A stretch of DNA of 23,166 nt, taken from positions 1-23,166 of the forward strand of contig CALFTO010000123.1 in the NCBI GenBank assembly GCA_937916195.1, given 5' to 3'. The notes beneath the pieces were generated by a model that did not search any database, was not told the origin of the DNA, and worked only from the letters and a program-made list of their open reading frames with translations. Numbering within the stretch: position 1 is the first letter of the stretch; the number at the start of each line of letters is the position of its first letter. The stretch comes from an uncultured Clostridia bacterium (GTDB taxonomy: Bacteria > Bacillota > Clostridia > Oscillospirales > Acutalibacteraceae). Both the position numbers and the translations under genes were made by a program. Positions 1-6,764 of the stretch are shown here, one piece after another.

Positions 1-76
1 TCTACCATAGGAGGTGCTTTTTTTCTATTGTCCGTTTTTACTGGACTTGTTCAAACCCTCTACCGCTTTTGTATTA

Positions 77-1399
77 TTAATATTTTGAAAGGTATTCGTC
101 GATTTCCCACTGTGAAACGCGGGTGCTGTAATCTGCCCATTCTTTCTTTTTACCTGCAAGGTATTTTGTAAAGATGTGCTCACCGAGAACTTCTTTTGCA
201 AATTCACTCTTTTCAAATTCTCTTGTCGCTTCTTGAAGAGTGCTTGGGAGATTTTCAATACCCTTTTCTTTGCGCTCTTCGGCACTCATATCATAGATAT
301 TTGTTGTAATTCCCTCAGGGGCACGCATACCCTTTTTAATTCCGTCAAGACCTGCGGCAATGCAAAGTGCCATTTCAAGATAAGGGTTACAAGATGGGTC
401 TGCAGAACGAAGCTCAACACGTGTTGCCATACCGCGAGCAGCGGGAACGCGAATAAGTGCTGAACGGTTTGATGCTGACCAAGATATGTAAACTGGAGCT
501 TCAAAGCCTGGAACAAGTCTCTTATATGAGTTTACAAGAGGATTTGCAACGCAAGTGATTGCCTTTACGTGATGAAGAACACCTGCGATAAACTGATAAG
601 CGGTATCTGAAAGACCATATTTATCATCGGGATTATAAAAAGCATTTTTGCCGTCTTTCATAAGTGAAAGATTGGTGTGCATACCATTACCTGCTGCACC
701 ATAAACAGGCTTGGGCATAAAGGTTGCGTGAAGTCCGTTACGTCTTGCATAAGTTTTTACAACGTGCTTAAAGGTTACAACCTTATCGGCTGCTTCAAGA
801 GCCTCGGCGAACTTAAAGTCGATTTCGTGCTGACCCTCTGCACATTCGTGGTGAGAAGCCTCGATTTCGTAATCCATCTGCTGAAGTGCAATACAGATGT
901 CGTTGCGGCACTGCTCGCCATCGTCAGCAGGACCGATATCGAAATAGCCAACTGCGTCATTTGTTTTTGTTGTTGCTCTGCCATACTCGTCAAGCTTGAA
1001 AAGGAAGAACTCACATTCAGGACCAACATTGATTGAATAGCCCATTTCTGCGGCTTCTTCGATAACTGTACGAAGAACATGACGGGGGTCACCTGTGAAT
1101 GGGGTTTCTTTATCTGCACCGTAAACATCGCAGATAACTCTTGCTGTGCCCTCTTTCCAAGGTAAAATTGTAAAAGTATCAAGGTCGGGCTTTAAATACA
1201 TATCTGACTCGTCAATACGAACAAAGCCTTCGATTGAAGAACCGTCAAACATTTGACCCTCGCTGAGCACCTTTTCAAACATATTTTCAGTGATTGCAAT
1301 GTTTTTCATCTGACCGAAAATGTCAGTAAACTGCAATCTTATAAACTTAATTTTTTTCTCTTTTGCTATGCGAAGAATATCTTCTACTGTGTAGCTCAT
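77..1399 (-). CDS. glnA: Type I glutamine synthetase (GSI-alpha), GlnA
   Basis: Glutamine synthetase makes glutamine from glutamate, ammonia and ATP in the cytoplasm and is the main entry point for ammonia. The protein is 440 residues, the usual GSI-alpha length. Visible motifs are FDGSSIEGF (51-59), the metal and glutamate site GPECEFF (126-132), EGQHEIDF (188-195), the ATP/glutamate region NGMHTNLS (238-245), and NSYKRLVPGFEAP (290-302) followed by the SASNRSALIRVP stretch. I chose the ATG at 1399. An AGGTGG ribosome site lies 8 bases upstream of it, whereas the GTG 12 bases further upstream overlaps that site. The gene has its own consensus promoter. Arg61 lies where Bacillus GlnA has an arginine needed for feedback inhibition (family knowledge). 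The identification is very secure. Confidence 0.97.
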   Translation of the reverse strand: MSYTVEDILRIAKEKKIKFIRLQFTDIFGQMKNIAITENMFEKVLSEGQMFDGSSIEGFVRIDESDMYLKPDLDTFTILPWKEGTARVICDVYGADKETPFTGDPRHVLRTVIEEAAEMGYSINVGPECEFFLFKLDEYGRATTKTNDAVGYFDIGPADDGEQCRNDICIALQQMDYEIEASHHECAEGQHEIDFKFAEALEAADKVVTFKHVVKTYARRNGLHATFMPKPVYGAAGNGMHTNLSLMKDGKNAFYNPDDKYGLSDTAYQFIAGVLHHVKAITCVANPLVNSYKRLVPGFEAPVYISWSASNRSALIRVPAARGMATRVELRSADPSCNPYLEMALCIAAGLDGIKKGMRAPEGITTNIYDMSAEERKEKGIENLPSTLQEATREFEKSEFAKEVLGEHIFTKYLAGKKKEWADYSTRVSQWEIDEYLSKY

Positions 1400-1450
1400 G
1401 GGAGTTACCACCTTTCAATATGAATACTTATACAAATAAATACCCACTTT

Positions 1451-1470
1451 AATGGTTATATTATACCATT
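1451..1470. promoter_or_regulatory. Inverted repeat across the glnA -10 box (candidate operator)
   Basis: The arms AATGGT and ACCATT flank an 8-base core that holds most of the TATAAT box. A protein bound here would block RNA polymerase. It does not match the GlnR consensus (TGTnA-n7-TnACA) as I know it, so the regulator is unknown. Confidence 0.4.
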
Positions 1471-1487
1471 GTTTTTGAAGATGTCAA
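1460..1487 (-). promoter_or_regulatory. Sigma-A-type promoter of glnA
   Basis: On the minus strand TTGACA (1487-1482) and TATAAT (1465-1460) are separated by 16 bp, about 60 bases upstream of the glnA start. Both hexamers match consensus perfectly. Confidence 0.85.
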
Positions 1488-1497
1488 TTATAAATAC

Positions 1498-1525
1498 AAA
1501 ATGCAAAGTGTAAAATGCAAAGTAA
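1498..1525. repeat. Two tandem copies of a 14-base unit
   Basis: Units at 1498-1511 and 1512-1525 share AAAATGCAAAGT and differ only in the last two bases (GT versus AA). They lie between the glnA promoter and the fucO 3' hairpin. No function is evident. Confidence 0.6.
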
Positions 1526-1526
1526 A

Positions 1527-1546
1527 GGCGGGGTCAAGACCCCGCC
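1527..1546 (-). terminator. GC-rich hairpin after fucO, probable terminator and member of a dispersed palindrome family
   Basis: A perfect 9-bp inverted repeat (GGCGGGGTC with GACCCCGCC, 2 bases between) begins about 20 bases after the fucO stop. On the minus strand it is followed by TTTACTTTGCATTTT, which is T-rich but broken, so termination may be imperfect. Similar palindromes occur at 13913, 20753 and 21354. Confidence 0.55.
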
Positions 1547-1565
1547 ATAGATTGTAAATATTTAA

Positions 1566-2714
1566 TTACATAAGTGAAAGATAGAGCTCTTTGATTTCTG
1601 CTACGCTTGTATCTCTTGGGTTACCTGGACGGCAAGCATCGTCAAATGCAGACTGTGAAAGGAAGTCGATATCTTCTGCCTTAACGATTTCTTTAAGGTC
1701 TGCAGGAATACCAACATCAACTGAAAGTTGCTTAACTGCGTCAATTGCAGCTTTTCTTGCATCTGCAAGGCTCATTGCATCAACACCTTCTACACCCATA
1801 GCCTTTGCGATGTCTCTGTACTTCTCGCCTGTTGCTTCTGCGTTATACTCCATAACTGTTGGAAGAATAATAGCATTTGCAACACCGTGAGGTGTGTCAT
1901 AAAGAGCACCAAGAGGATGAGCCATTGAGTGAACAATACCAAGGCCTACATTACTGAAGCCCATACCTGCGATATACTGACCAAGAGCCATACCCTCTCT
2001 GCCCTCGTCTGTGTTATCAACTGCACCGCGAAGTGATTTTGCGATGATTTCGATTGCTTTGATATGGAAGATATCTGAAAGCTCCCAAGCACCCTTTGTG
2101 ATGTAGCCTTCAATAGCGTGAGTAAGAGCGTCCATACCTGTTGCGGCTGTAAGTCCCTTAGGCATTGTTGACATCATATCGGGGTCAACGACTGCTACAA
2201 CGGGGATATCGTGGACGTCTACGCACACCATTTTTCTGTCTTTTTCTGCATCAGTAATAACATAGTTGATTGTAACTTCTGCTGCTGTACCTGCTGTTGT
2301 GGGAACTGCGATAATTGGCACACAGGGATTCTTTGTGGGAGCAACACCCTCAAGTGAACGAACATCAGCGAATTCGGGGTTTGTGATGATTATACCGATT
2401 GCCTTTGCTGTGTCCATTGAAGAACCGCCACCGATTGCTACAATGCAATCTGCCTCTGCCTTTTTGATTGCCTCAACACCGTTCTTAACATTTTCAATTG
2501 TGGGGTTGGGTTTGATATCTGAATAGATTTCGTATGCGATATTTGCATTATCAAGAATATCGGTCACCTTTTTAGTAACACCAAACTTGATAAGGTCGGG
2601 GTCTGAGCACACGAAAGCTTTTTTGAAGCCTCTTGCTTTAATCTCGGTTTCAATTTCATTGATTGCGCCCTTGCCGTGATAAGATGTTTCGTTAAGCACA
2701 AAACGGTTTGCCAT
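1566..2714 (-). CDS. fucO: Iron-dependent alcohol dehydrogenase, FucO (lactaldehyde reductase) type
   Basis: Group III Fe-dependent NAD(H) alcohol dehydrogenase of 382 residues. It aligns along its whole length with E. coli FucO as I recall that sequence, including the N-terminal MANR-LNET pattern, the nucleotide motif GGGSSMD (95-101), PTTAGTAAEVT (138-148) and NNPEFADVRSLEG-like segment (112-123). The metal ligands are present as Asp195, His199, His262 and His276. The expected reaction is reduction of lactaldehyde, acetaldehyde or a similar short aldehyde to the alcohol with NADH. No fucose or rhamnose genes are nearby; the upstream neighbour is the mtaD-punA-mtnA salvage operon, separated by a terminator. 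GGAGG sits 9 bases before the ATG. The true substrate is uncertain. Confidence 0.9.
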   Translation of the reverse strand: MANRFVLNETSYHGKGAINEIETEIKARGFKKAFVCSDPDLIKFGVTKKVTDILDNANIAYEIYSDIKPNPTIENVKNGVEAIKKAEADCIVAIGGGSSMDTAKAIGIIITNPEFADVRSLEGVAPTKNPCVPIIAVPTTAGTAAEVTINYVITDAEKDRKMVCVDVHDIPVVAVVDPDMMSTMPKGLTAATGMDALTHAIEGYITKGAWELSDIFHIKAIEIIAKSLRGAVDNTDEGREGMALGQYIAGMGFSNVGLGIVHSMAHPLGALYDTPHGVANAIILPTVMEYNAEATGEKYRDIAKAMGVEGVDAMSLADARKAAIDAVKQLSVDVGIPADLKEIVKAEDIDFLSQSAFDDACRPGNPRDTSVAEIKELYLSLM

Positions 2715-2731
2715 AATAATATACCTCCATA

Positions 2732-2745
2732 GTCAGAATTCTGAC
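2732..2745. promoter_or_regulatory. 14-bp perfect palindrome in the fucO leader (candidate operator)
   Basis: GTCAGAATTCTGAC is perfectly self-complementary. It lies just downstream of the predicted fucO transcription start and just upstream of the GGAGG ribosome site. An adjoining TTGTTAA half-site (2759-2753 on the minus strand) followed by AATT resembles half of a Rex box. The second half is poorly matched, so Rex control is a guess. Confidence 0.45.
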
Positions 2746-2762
2746 AAAATTTTAACAATGAT

Positions 2763-2791
2763 ATTATACAATATAATCACTAATATTTCAA
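2763..2791 (-). promoter_or_regulatory. Promoter of fucO
   Basis: On the minus strand TTGAAA (2791-2786), a 17-bp spacer and TATAAT (2768-2763) lie about 50 bases upstream of the ATG. fucO therefore has its own start, separate from the mtnA operon. Confidence 0.8.
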
Positions 2792-2825
2792 CTGAAACAT
2801 GTAGAATTTAGAAATAATTTTCAGC

Positions 2826-2854
2826 AAAAAACGGTGAAGGAATCCCTCCACCGT
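2826..2854 (-). terminator. Intrinsic terminator of the mtaD-punA-mtnA operon
   Basis: On the minus strand ACGGTGGAGG pairs with CCTTCACCGT (10 bp with one G-T pair, loop GATT), followed by a run of T. The 5' arm is the end of a dispersed repeat, and the 3' arm is flanking sequence. The same 5' arm can instead pair upstream with ACCGTC inside the repeat, giving a competing fold. Confidence 0.75.
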
Positions 2855-2889
2855 CTTCGACGGTCCCCCTCCCTTTGACAAGGGAGGCT
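2840..2889 (-). repeat. Dispersed 50-bp double-hairpin repeat, copy 1 (after mtnA)
   Basis: Read on the gene strand it starts 5 bases after the mtnA stop. It contains the hairpins CCTCCCTT-GTCA-AAGGGAGG and ACCGTC-GAA-GACGGT. It is nearly identical to the copies at 6029, 6714 and 13953. Confidence 0.85.
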
Positions 2890-2894
2890 AAACA

Positions 2895-3929
2895 CTATAT
2901 TAGATTTTTAATTTCGTTTGGTTTGATTATACCTTTTTCGGTGATAAATGCGGTGATAAGGCTATGGTCGGTCACGTCAAATGCAGGGTTTAAGGTTTTT
3001 GCAGTTTCGGGTATCATTGTTTTTTCATACCACATATCCCCTATTTCTGCGCCGTTACGCAATTCGATTACTATATCGTCACCTGTTGCAATATTTTTAT
3101 CAAAGGTTGAAAATGGCATACACACATAAAAAGGAATACCGTAATGCTTTGCAAGAATTGCCACTCCGCTTGTGCCGATTTTATTTGCAGTATCACCGTT
3201 GAGTGCAACTCTGTCGCAACCCACAAGAACAGCGTCTACAAGGTGATTTTTCATAACGAAAGAAGCCATATTATCACAAATGACGGTGGTATCAACACCT
3301 GCATCGCAAAGCTCAAAGGCAGTAAGTCTTGCTCCTTGCAAAAGTGGGCGAGTTTCATCAGCATAAACCTTCAAATTATGACCTTGCTCTTTTGCTATAT
3401 ACACGGGTGAAAGTGCTGTGCCGTATTTTACGGTTGCAAGACGGCCTGCATTACAATGAGTTAAAACTGAATTGCAGTTTTCAAGAATTCCTGCGCCGTA
3501 TTCACCGATTCTTCGGCATACTGCGATATCCTCTTCAATCATTTTAAGTGCTTGATTTGTAAGGTTTTCTTTGAAACTCTCTGCGTTGCATTTTTCAGCA
3601 ATTTCAAGCATTTCTTCTGTCGCCCATTTGAGATTTACGGCTGTGGGACGGCATTTAACAAGGCTTTCAGCGTAATTTTTAAGTTCTGCGAAAAATTCTT
3701 CATATGTATTAGCAGTGCTTTTATTCATAAGCACCGCGAGAGAAATTGCGGTAAATACACCGATAGCGGGTGCTCCGCGCACCTTTAAAAGCTTGATTGC
3801 CTCATACATTTCGCTGAAATCGTCTGTAAAAACCTCTTTATATTCATTTGGCAAAAGTGTCTGGTCAATAAACACCGCTTTATTTTTTACGGTGTCAAAG
3901 CCTACGGTTGCGCCGTTTAAGAATGACAT
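2895..3929 (-). CDS. mtnA: S-methyl-5-thioribose-1-phosphate isomerase (MtnA)
   Basis: MtnA converts 5-methylthioribose-1-phosphate to 5-methylthioribulose-1-phosphate. Related enzymes also accept 5-deoxyribose-1-phosphate. The 344-residue protein belongs to the eIF-2B alpha-like superfamily and has the RGAPAIG motif (51-57). The catalytic cysteine is in LTHCNAGRLAT (Cys159) and the catalytic aspartate in VGCDRVALNGDTANK (Asp239), matching the Cys160/Asp240 pair I recall for B. subtilis MtnA. The start overlaps the upstream phosphorylase stop as TAATG, which indicates translational coupling. It is the last gene of the salvage operon. No mtnB, mtnK or aldolase is in the window. A ribose-1,5-bisphosphate isomerase role is less likely given the neighbours. 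Confidence 0.93.
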   Translation of the reverse strand: MSFLNGATVGFDTVKNKAVFIDQTLLPNEYKEVFTDDFSEMYEAIKLLKVRGAPAIGVFTAISLAVLMNKSTANTYEEFFAELKNYAESLVKCRPTAVNLKWATEEMLEIAEKCNAESFKENLTNQALKMIEEDIAVCRRIGEYGAGILENCNSVLTHCNAGRLATVKYGTALSPVYIAKEQGHNLKVYADETRPLLQGARLTAFELCDAGVDTTVICDNMASFVMKNHLVDAVLVGCDRVALNGDTANKIGTSGVAILAKHYGIPFYVCMPFSTFDKNIATGDDIVIELRNGAEIGDMWYEKTMIPETAKTLNPAFDVTDHSLITAFITEKGIIKPNEIKNLI

Positions 3930-4732
3930 TAAAATTCACCTAAAATCTTCATAATAAGAGTTTGCATTTCTTCACTCTTCTGCTTGCCGATTGTGAGCAC
4001 TTCTTCTTCAGTTAAACGCTCGCCCGAAAGTCCTGCTGCTTTATTTGAAACAAGAGAAAAGCCCAAAACCTGCATACCACAATGATTGGCGGCTATTACC
4101 TCTTGCACGGTTGACATACCAACCGTATCTGCACCCATTACACGAAATGCTCGGATTTCTGCGGGAGTTTCATAAGAAGGACCTGTACAACCGATATAAA
4201 CACCCTGCTGTAAATTCATATTTAATTCTTTTGCACAGCTCAATGCAATTTCACGAAGCTCGGGGGCATAAGCAAAGCTCATATCGGGGAAACGAACGCC
4301 GAATTCAGCATCGTTTTCACCCATAAGGCAATTACGACCCGTAAAGTTGATATGGTCAGTAATAAGCATAATATCACCGACTGCAAAGCTTTCATTTATT
4401 CCGCCTGCGGCATTGGTAACGATTAATTTTTCAACACCCATTTTACGCATAACGCGGATTGGCATTACTACGCTTTCTACGGGATAGCCCTCATACAAAT
4501 GAATTCTGCCCTGCATACACATAACCTTTTTTCCGTTAAGTGTGCCAAACACAAATCTGCCGACATGACCGGGTGCTGTGGACACGGGGAAATTGGGGAT
4601 ATCTGCATAATCAACATACTCGGGATTTTCAATTTTTTCACCGAGTGAGCCCAAGCCACTGCCGAGTATTATGCCTATTTCATATTTTCCGCTGATTTTT
4701 GACTGAATATATTCTACTGCTTTTGTAATCAT
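3929..4732 (-). CDS. punA: Trimeric purine nucleoside phosphorylase, probably acting on methylthioinosine
   Basis: It cleaves a purine nucleoside with phosphate to free base plus pentose-1-phosphate. The 267-residue trimeric PNP/MTAP-family protein shows GSGLG (24-28), His56 in APGHVG, RIHLYEGY (76-83), TNAAGGI (106-112), YETPAE with Glu192, and SNKAAG with Asn230. The Glu/Asn pair corresponds to Glu201/Asn243 of human PNP and favours 6-oxopurines (hypoxanthine, guanine) over adenine. This fits a deaminase encoded immediately upstream: MTA would first become methylthioinosine. The usual GMSTVPEV motif reads GMSTVQEV here. Its ATG overlaps the mtaD stop by 4 bp (ATGA), and its stop overlaps mtnA. 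Ordinary inosine/guanosine salvage remains possible. Confidence 0.88.
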   Translation of the reverse strand: MITKAVEYIQSKISGKYEIGIILGSGLGSLGEKIENPEYVDYADIPNFPVSTAPGHVGRFVFGTLNGKKVMCMQGRIHLYEGYPVESVVMPIRVMRKMGVEKLIVTNAAGGINESFAVGDIMLITDHINFTGRNCLMGENDAEFGVRFPDMSFAYAPELREIALSCAKELNMNLQQGVYIGCTGPSYETPAEIRAFRVMGADTVGMSTVQEVIAANHCGMQVLGFSLVSNKAAGLSGERLTEEEVLTIGKQKSEEMQTLIMKILGEF

Positions 4733-6024
4733 ACTCTTTGCACCTCTTTTTCAACCTCGCGAACAAGACGGCTTACTTCTGCGCCCATCTTTTCAACATC
4801 AATTGTGGTGAATTCGCCGTTTTTATAAAGCACCTTGCCGTCAACCATAGTGAGCACAACATCGCTCTTGTTTGCTGAATAAACAAGGTTATTGAGCACA
4901 TCAAAATCGGGGTACATATTAGGTTTGTCAAGGTCAAGGACAATTAAATCTGCCTTATACCCCTCTTTGATTAAACCGCAATCGTTTCTGCCCTGTGCCT
5001 TATAGCCGTTGACAGTTGCCATTTTATAAATTTCTTGAGGAGTGATAATGTCTGCACGTTTTTGAATACCTTTGGGGAGAATTGCTGCTAAATAAATTTC
5101 GCGCATTATATCAAGCCCGTTATTGCTTGCGGCGGAGTCTGTGCCGATACCGATATTCACGCCCTTTTGGAGCATTTCATATGTGTTGCAGACACCACTG
5201 CCAAGCTTTAAGTTACTTGCGGGGCAATGGGCAACTGTTGCGCCTTTTTCGGCAAAAATGTCTAAATCTTCATCTTCAACCCATACGCAATGCGCAAGAA
5301 CTGAGGGGCTGTCAAGCACACCTGCATCTGCAAAAAGACGAGCGGGAGTTTTGCCGTATTTTTCTTTGCAGGCTTCGTGCTCGGATTTTGTTTCGGAGAG
5401 ATGGATATGATTAATCTGCCCCCTGCCCTTTGTGTATTCACCAAACTGCTCAATAATTGAAAGTCGGTTTGTGTATTCAGCGTGAAGGCTCATATCAATT
5501 TTAATTCTGCCGTTCTGGGTATTGTGATATTTTTCAGTTAAATATACGCCCTCTTGAAAACGGTCATTTTTAGTGATATCTTCATCGACAAATGAAACAA
5601 TTGAACGGCCGAAATTGGTTTTTGCACCACTTTCAATAACGGCTTTCATTACGCCGTCGCCAAAGAAATACATATCGGTAAATGAAGTAGTTCCGCAAGC
5701 CAACATTTCAGCAATTGAAAGCATTGTGCCGTAATATGCACGGTCACAGTTCAGACGGTCTTCAAAGGGGAAAACGCGGTCGTTAAGCCAGCGGTCAAGT
5801 GGCAGATTTTCAGCGTAACCGCGAAGAAGTGTCATTGGTGAATGGGTATGAAGATTTACAAAGCCCGCTGACAACAGTTTTTTATTGCCGTCGTATTCTT
5901 CACCGTAGTTTTTCTGCGGTTTTTCAATTCCTACATAGTCGATTTTATCGCCCTCAATACCAACGAACATATTGTTCTGGATTTCAAGGTTTGGGGTGAT
6001 GATTGAGATGTTTTTAAAGAGCAT
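4729..6024 (-). CDS. mtaD: 5-methylthioadenosine / S-adenosylhomocysteine (or 5'-deoxyadenosine) deaminase
   Basis: Amidohydrolase-superfamily deaminase of 431 residues, predicted to convert 5'-modified adenosines to the inosine form and ammonia using one divalent metal. Metal and catalytic residues are visible: His59 and His61 in LHTHSPMTLLRG, His208 and Glu211 in HIHLSETKSE, His245 in LAHCVW, and Asp296 in GTDSAASNNGLDI. This is the signature of the MtaD/TrzN/SsnA-like group. First gene of the mtaD-punA-mtnA operon, with a 4-bp overlap into punA. Its ribosome site GGAGG, 9 bases before the ATG, is contributed by the end of a dispersed repeat, and I see no promoter in the 64-bp gap. It may be read through from the cyclophilin gene upstream. 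The exact substrate is not decided by sequence. Confidence 0.88.
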   Translation of the reverse strand: MLFKNISIITPNLEIQNNMFVGIEGDKIDYVGIEKPQKNYGEEYDGNKKLLSAGFVNLHTHSPMTLLRGYAENLPLDRWLNDRVFPFEDRLNCDRAYYGTMLSIAEMLACGTTSFTDMYFFGDGVMKAVIESGAKTNFGRSIVSFVDEDITKNDRFQEGVYLTEKYHNTQNGRIKIDMSLHAEYTNRLSIIEQFGEYTKGRGQINHIHLSETKSEHEACKEKYGKTPARLFADAGVLDSPSVLAHCVWVEDEDLDIFAEKGATVAHCPASNLKLGSGVCNTYEMLQKGVNIGIGTDSAASNNGLDIMREIYLAAILPKGIQKRADIITPQEIYKMATVNGYKAQGRNDCGLIKEGYKADLIVLDLDKPNMYPDFDVLNNLVYSANKSDVVLTMVDGKVLYKNGEFTTIDVEKMGAEVSRLVREVEKEVQRV

Positions 6025-6028
6025 AAAA

Positions 6029-6078
6029 GAATCCCTCCACCGTCTTTGACGGTCCCCCTCCCTTTGACAAGGGAGGCT
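6029..6078 (-). repeat. Dispersed 50-bp double-hairpin repeat, copy 2 (between the cyclophilin gene and mtaD)
   Basis: It begins 10 bases after the cyclophilin stop on the gene strand and fills almost the whole gap to mtaD. Its last bases, GGTGGAGGGATTC, contain the Shine-Dalgarno site used by mtaD. Confidence 0.85.
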
Positions 6079-6088
6079 TTATAAGGTT

Positions 6089-6682
6089 TTATTCTATAAA
6101 AATTGTTTCGATTATTACATCGTTTTTGGGTTTATTGTTAAAATAGTCAGCAGGGACTTTTGCGATTGCGTCAACAACATCCATACCCTCGAAAACCTGA
6201 CCGAACACGGTGTGACGGAAATCGAGCCAAGGAGTACCGCCTACTTCTTCATATGCTTCGATACACTCTGTTGGGAATACTCTTTCATCTGCCATTCTCA
6301 TTTGGTCAAGCAAATCTTCGGGGCATTCTTTAGCCTGAACAATAAAGAACTGACTGCCGTTTGTGTTTGGTCCTGCATTTGCCATTGAAAGTGCACCGCG
6401 AAGGTTATGAAGCTCGCCTGTAAATTCGTCTTCAAACGAATGTCCCCAGATACTCTCTCCGCCTGTACCTGTGCCCAATGGGTCACCGCCCTGAATCATA
6501 AAATCGTTGATAACACGATGGAAGATAAGACCATTATAATAGCCGTTTTTTGCGTGAGTTGTGAAATTCTCAACTGCCTTTGGTGCATATTCAGGGAAAA
6601 GCTTAATTTTGATTTCGCCCATATTTGTTTTAATTGTTGCGATTGTGTCGTTTGCTGTGGGTTTGTTTAATTGATGGAACAT
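6089..6682 (-). CDS. Cyclophilin-type peptidyl-prolyl cis-trans isomerase
   Basis: It catalyses proline isomerisation during protein folding. No signal peptide is seen, so it is probably cytoplasmic (PpiB-like). The 197-residue protein has the cyclophilin core: FHRVINDFMIQGGDP (54-68), GALSMANAG (97-105), GSQFFI (109-114) and PWLDFRHTVFGQV (151-163). An insertion of roughly 30 residues (about 119-150) makes it longer than minimal bacterial cyclophilins. I chose the ATG at 6682 because AGGAG lies 8 bases upstream; a longer reading frame back to 6748 would start inside a dispersed repeat and add residues outside the fold. It sits between the ABC permease and mtaD on the same strand. Confidence 0.93.
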   Translation of the reverse strand: MFHQLNKPTANDTIATIKTNMGEIKIKLFPEYAPKAVENFTTHAKNGYYNGLIFHRVINDFMIQGGDPLGTGTGGESIWGHSFEDEFTGELHNLRGALSMANAGPNTNGSQFFIVQAKECPEDLLDQMRMADERVFPTECIEAYEEVGGTPWLDFRHTVFGQVFEGMDVVDAIAKVPADYFNNKPKNDVIIETIFIE

Positions 6683-6713
6683 TTTAATTTCTCCTATTTT
6701 TATTTTAAGTTTG

Positions 6714-6763
6714 GAATCCCTCCACCGCTTACGCGGTCCCCCTCCCAATGACCAAGGGAGGCT
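6714..6763 (-). repeat. Dispersed 50-bp double-hairpin repeat, copy 3 (after the ABC permease)
   Basis: It starts one base after the permease stop codon. The second hairpin here is ACCGC-GTAA-GCGGT instead of ACCGTC-n3-GACGGT; both arms have changed together. The first hairpin has a shorter stem and a larger loop than in the other copies. Confidence 0.85.
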
Positions 6764-6764
6764 A

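Noticed and set aside
1..76. Terminator or other feature at the left edge
   Set aside because: GGAGGTGC followed by seven T looks like the right half of a terminator for a gene left of the window, but the left arm is outside the sequence. The weak GTCC/GGAC hairpin beyond glnA has no adjacent T-run.
1400..1411. GTG start for glnA giving four extra residues
   Set aside because: The GTG lies within the AGGTGG ribosome site that serves the ATG at 1399, and GlnA homologues begin near that ATG.
6683..6748. 22-residue N-terminal extension of the cyclophilin
   Set aside because: It would start inside a dispersed repeat with no ribosome site. The ATG at 6682 has AGGAG 8 bases upstream.
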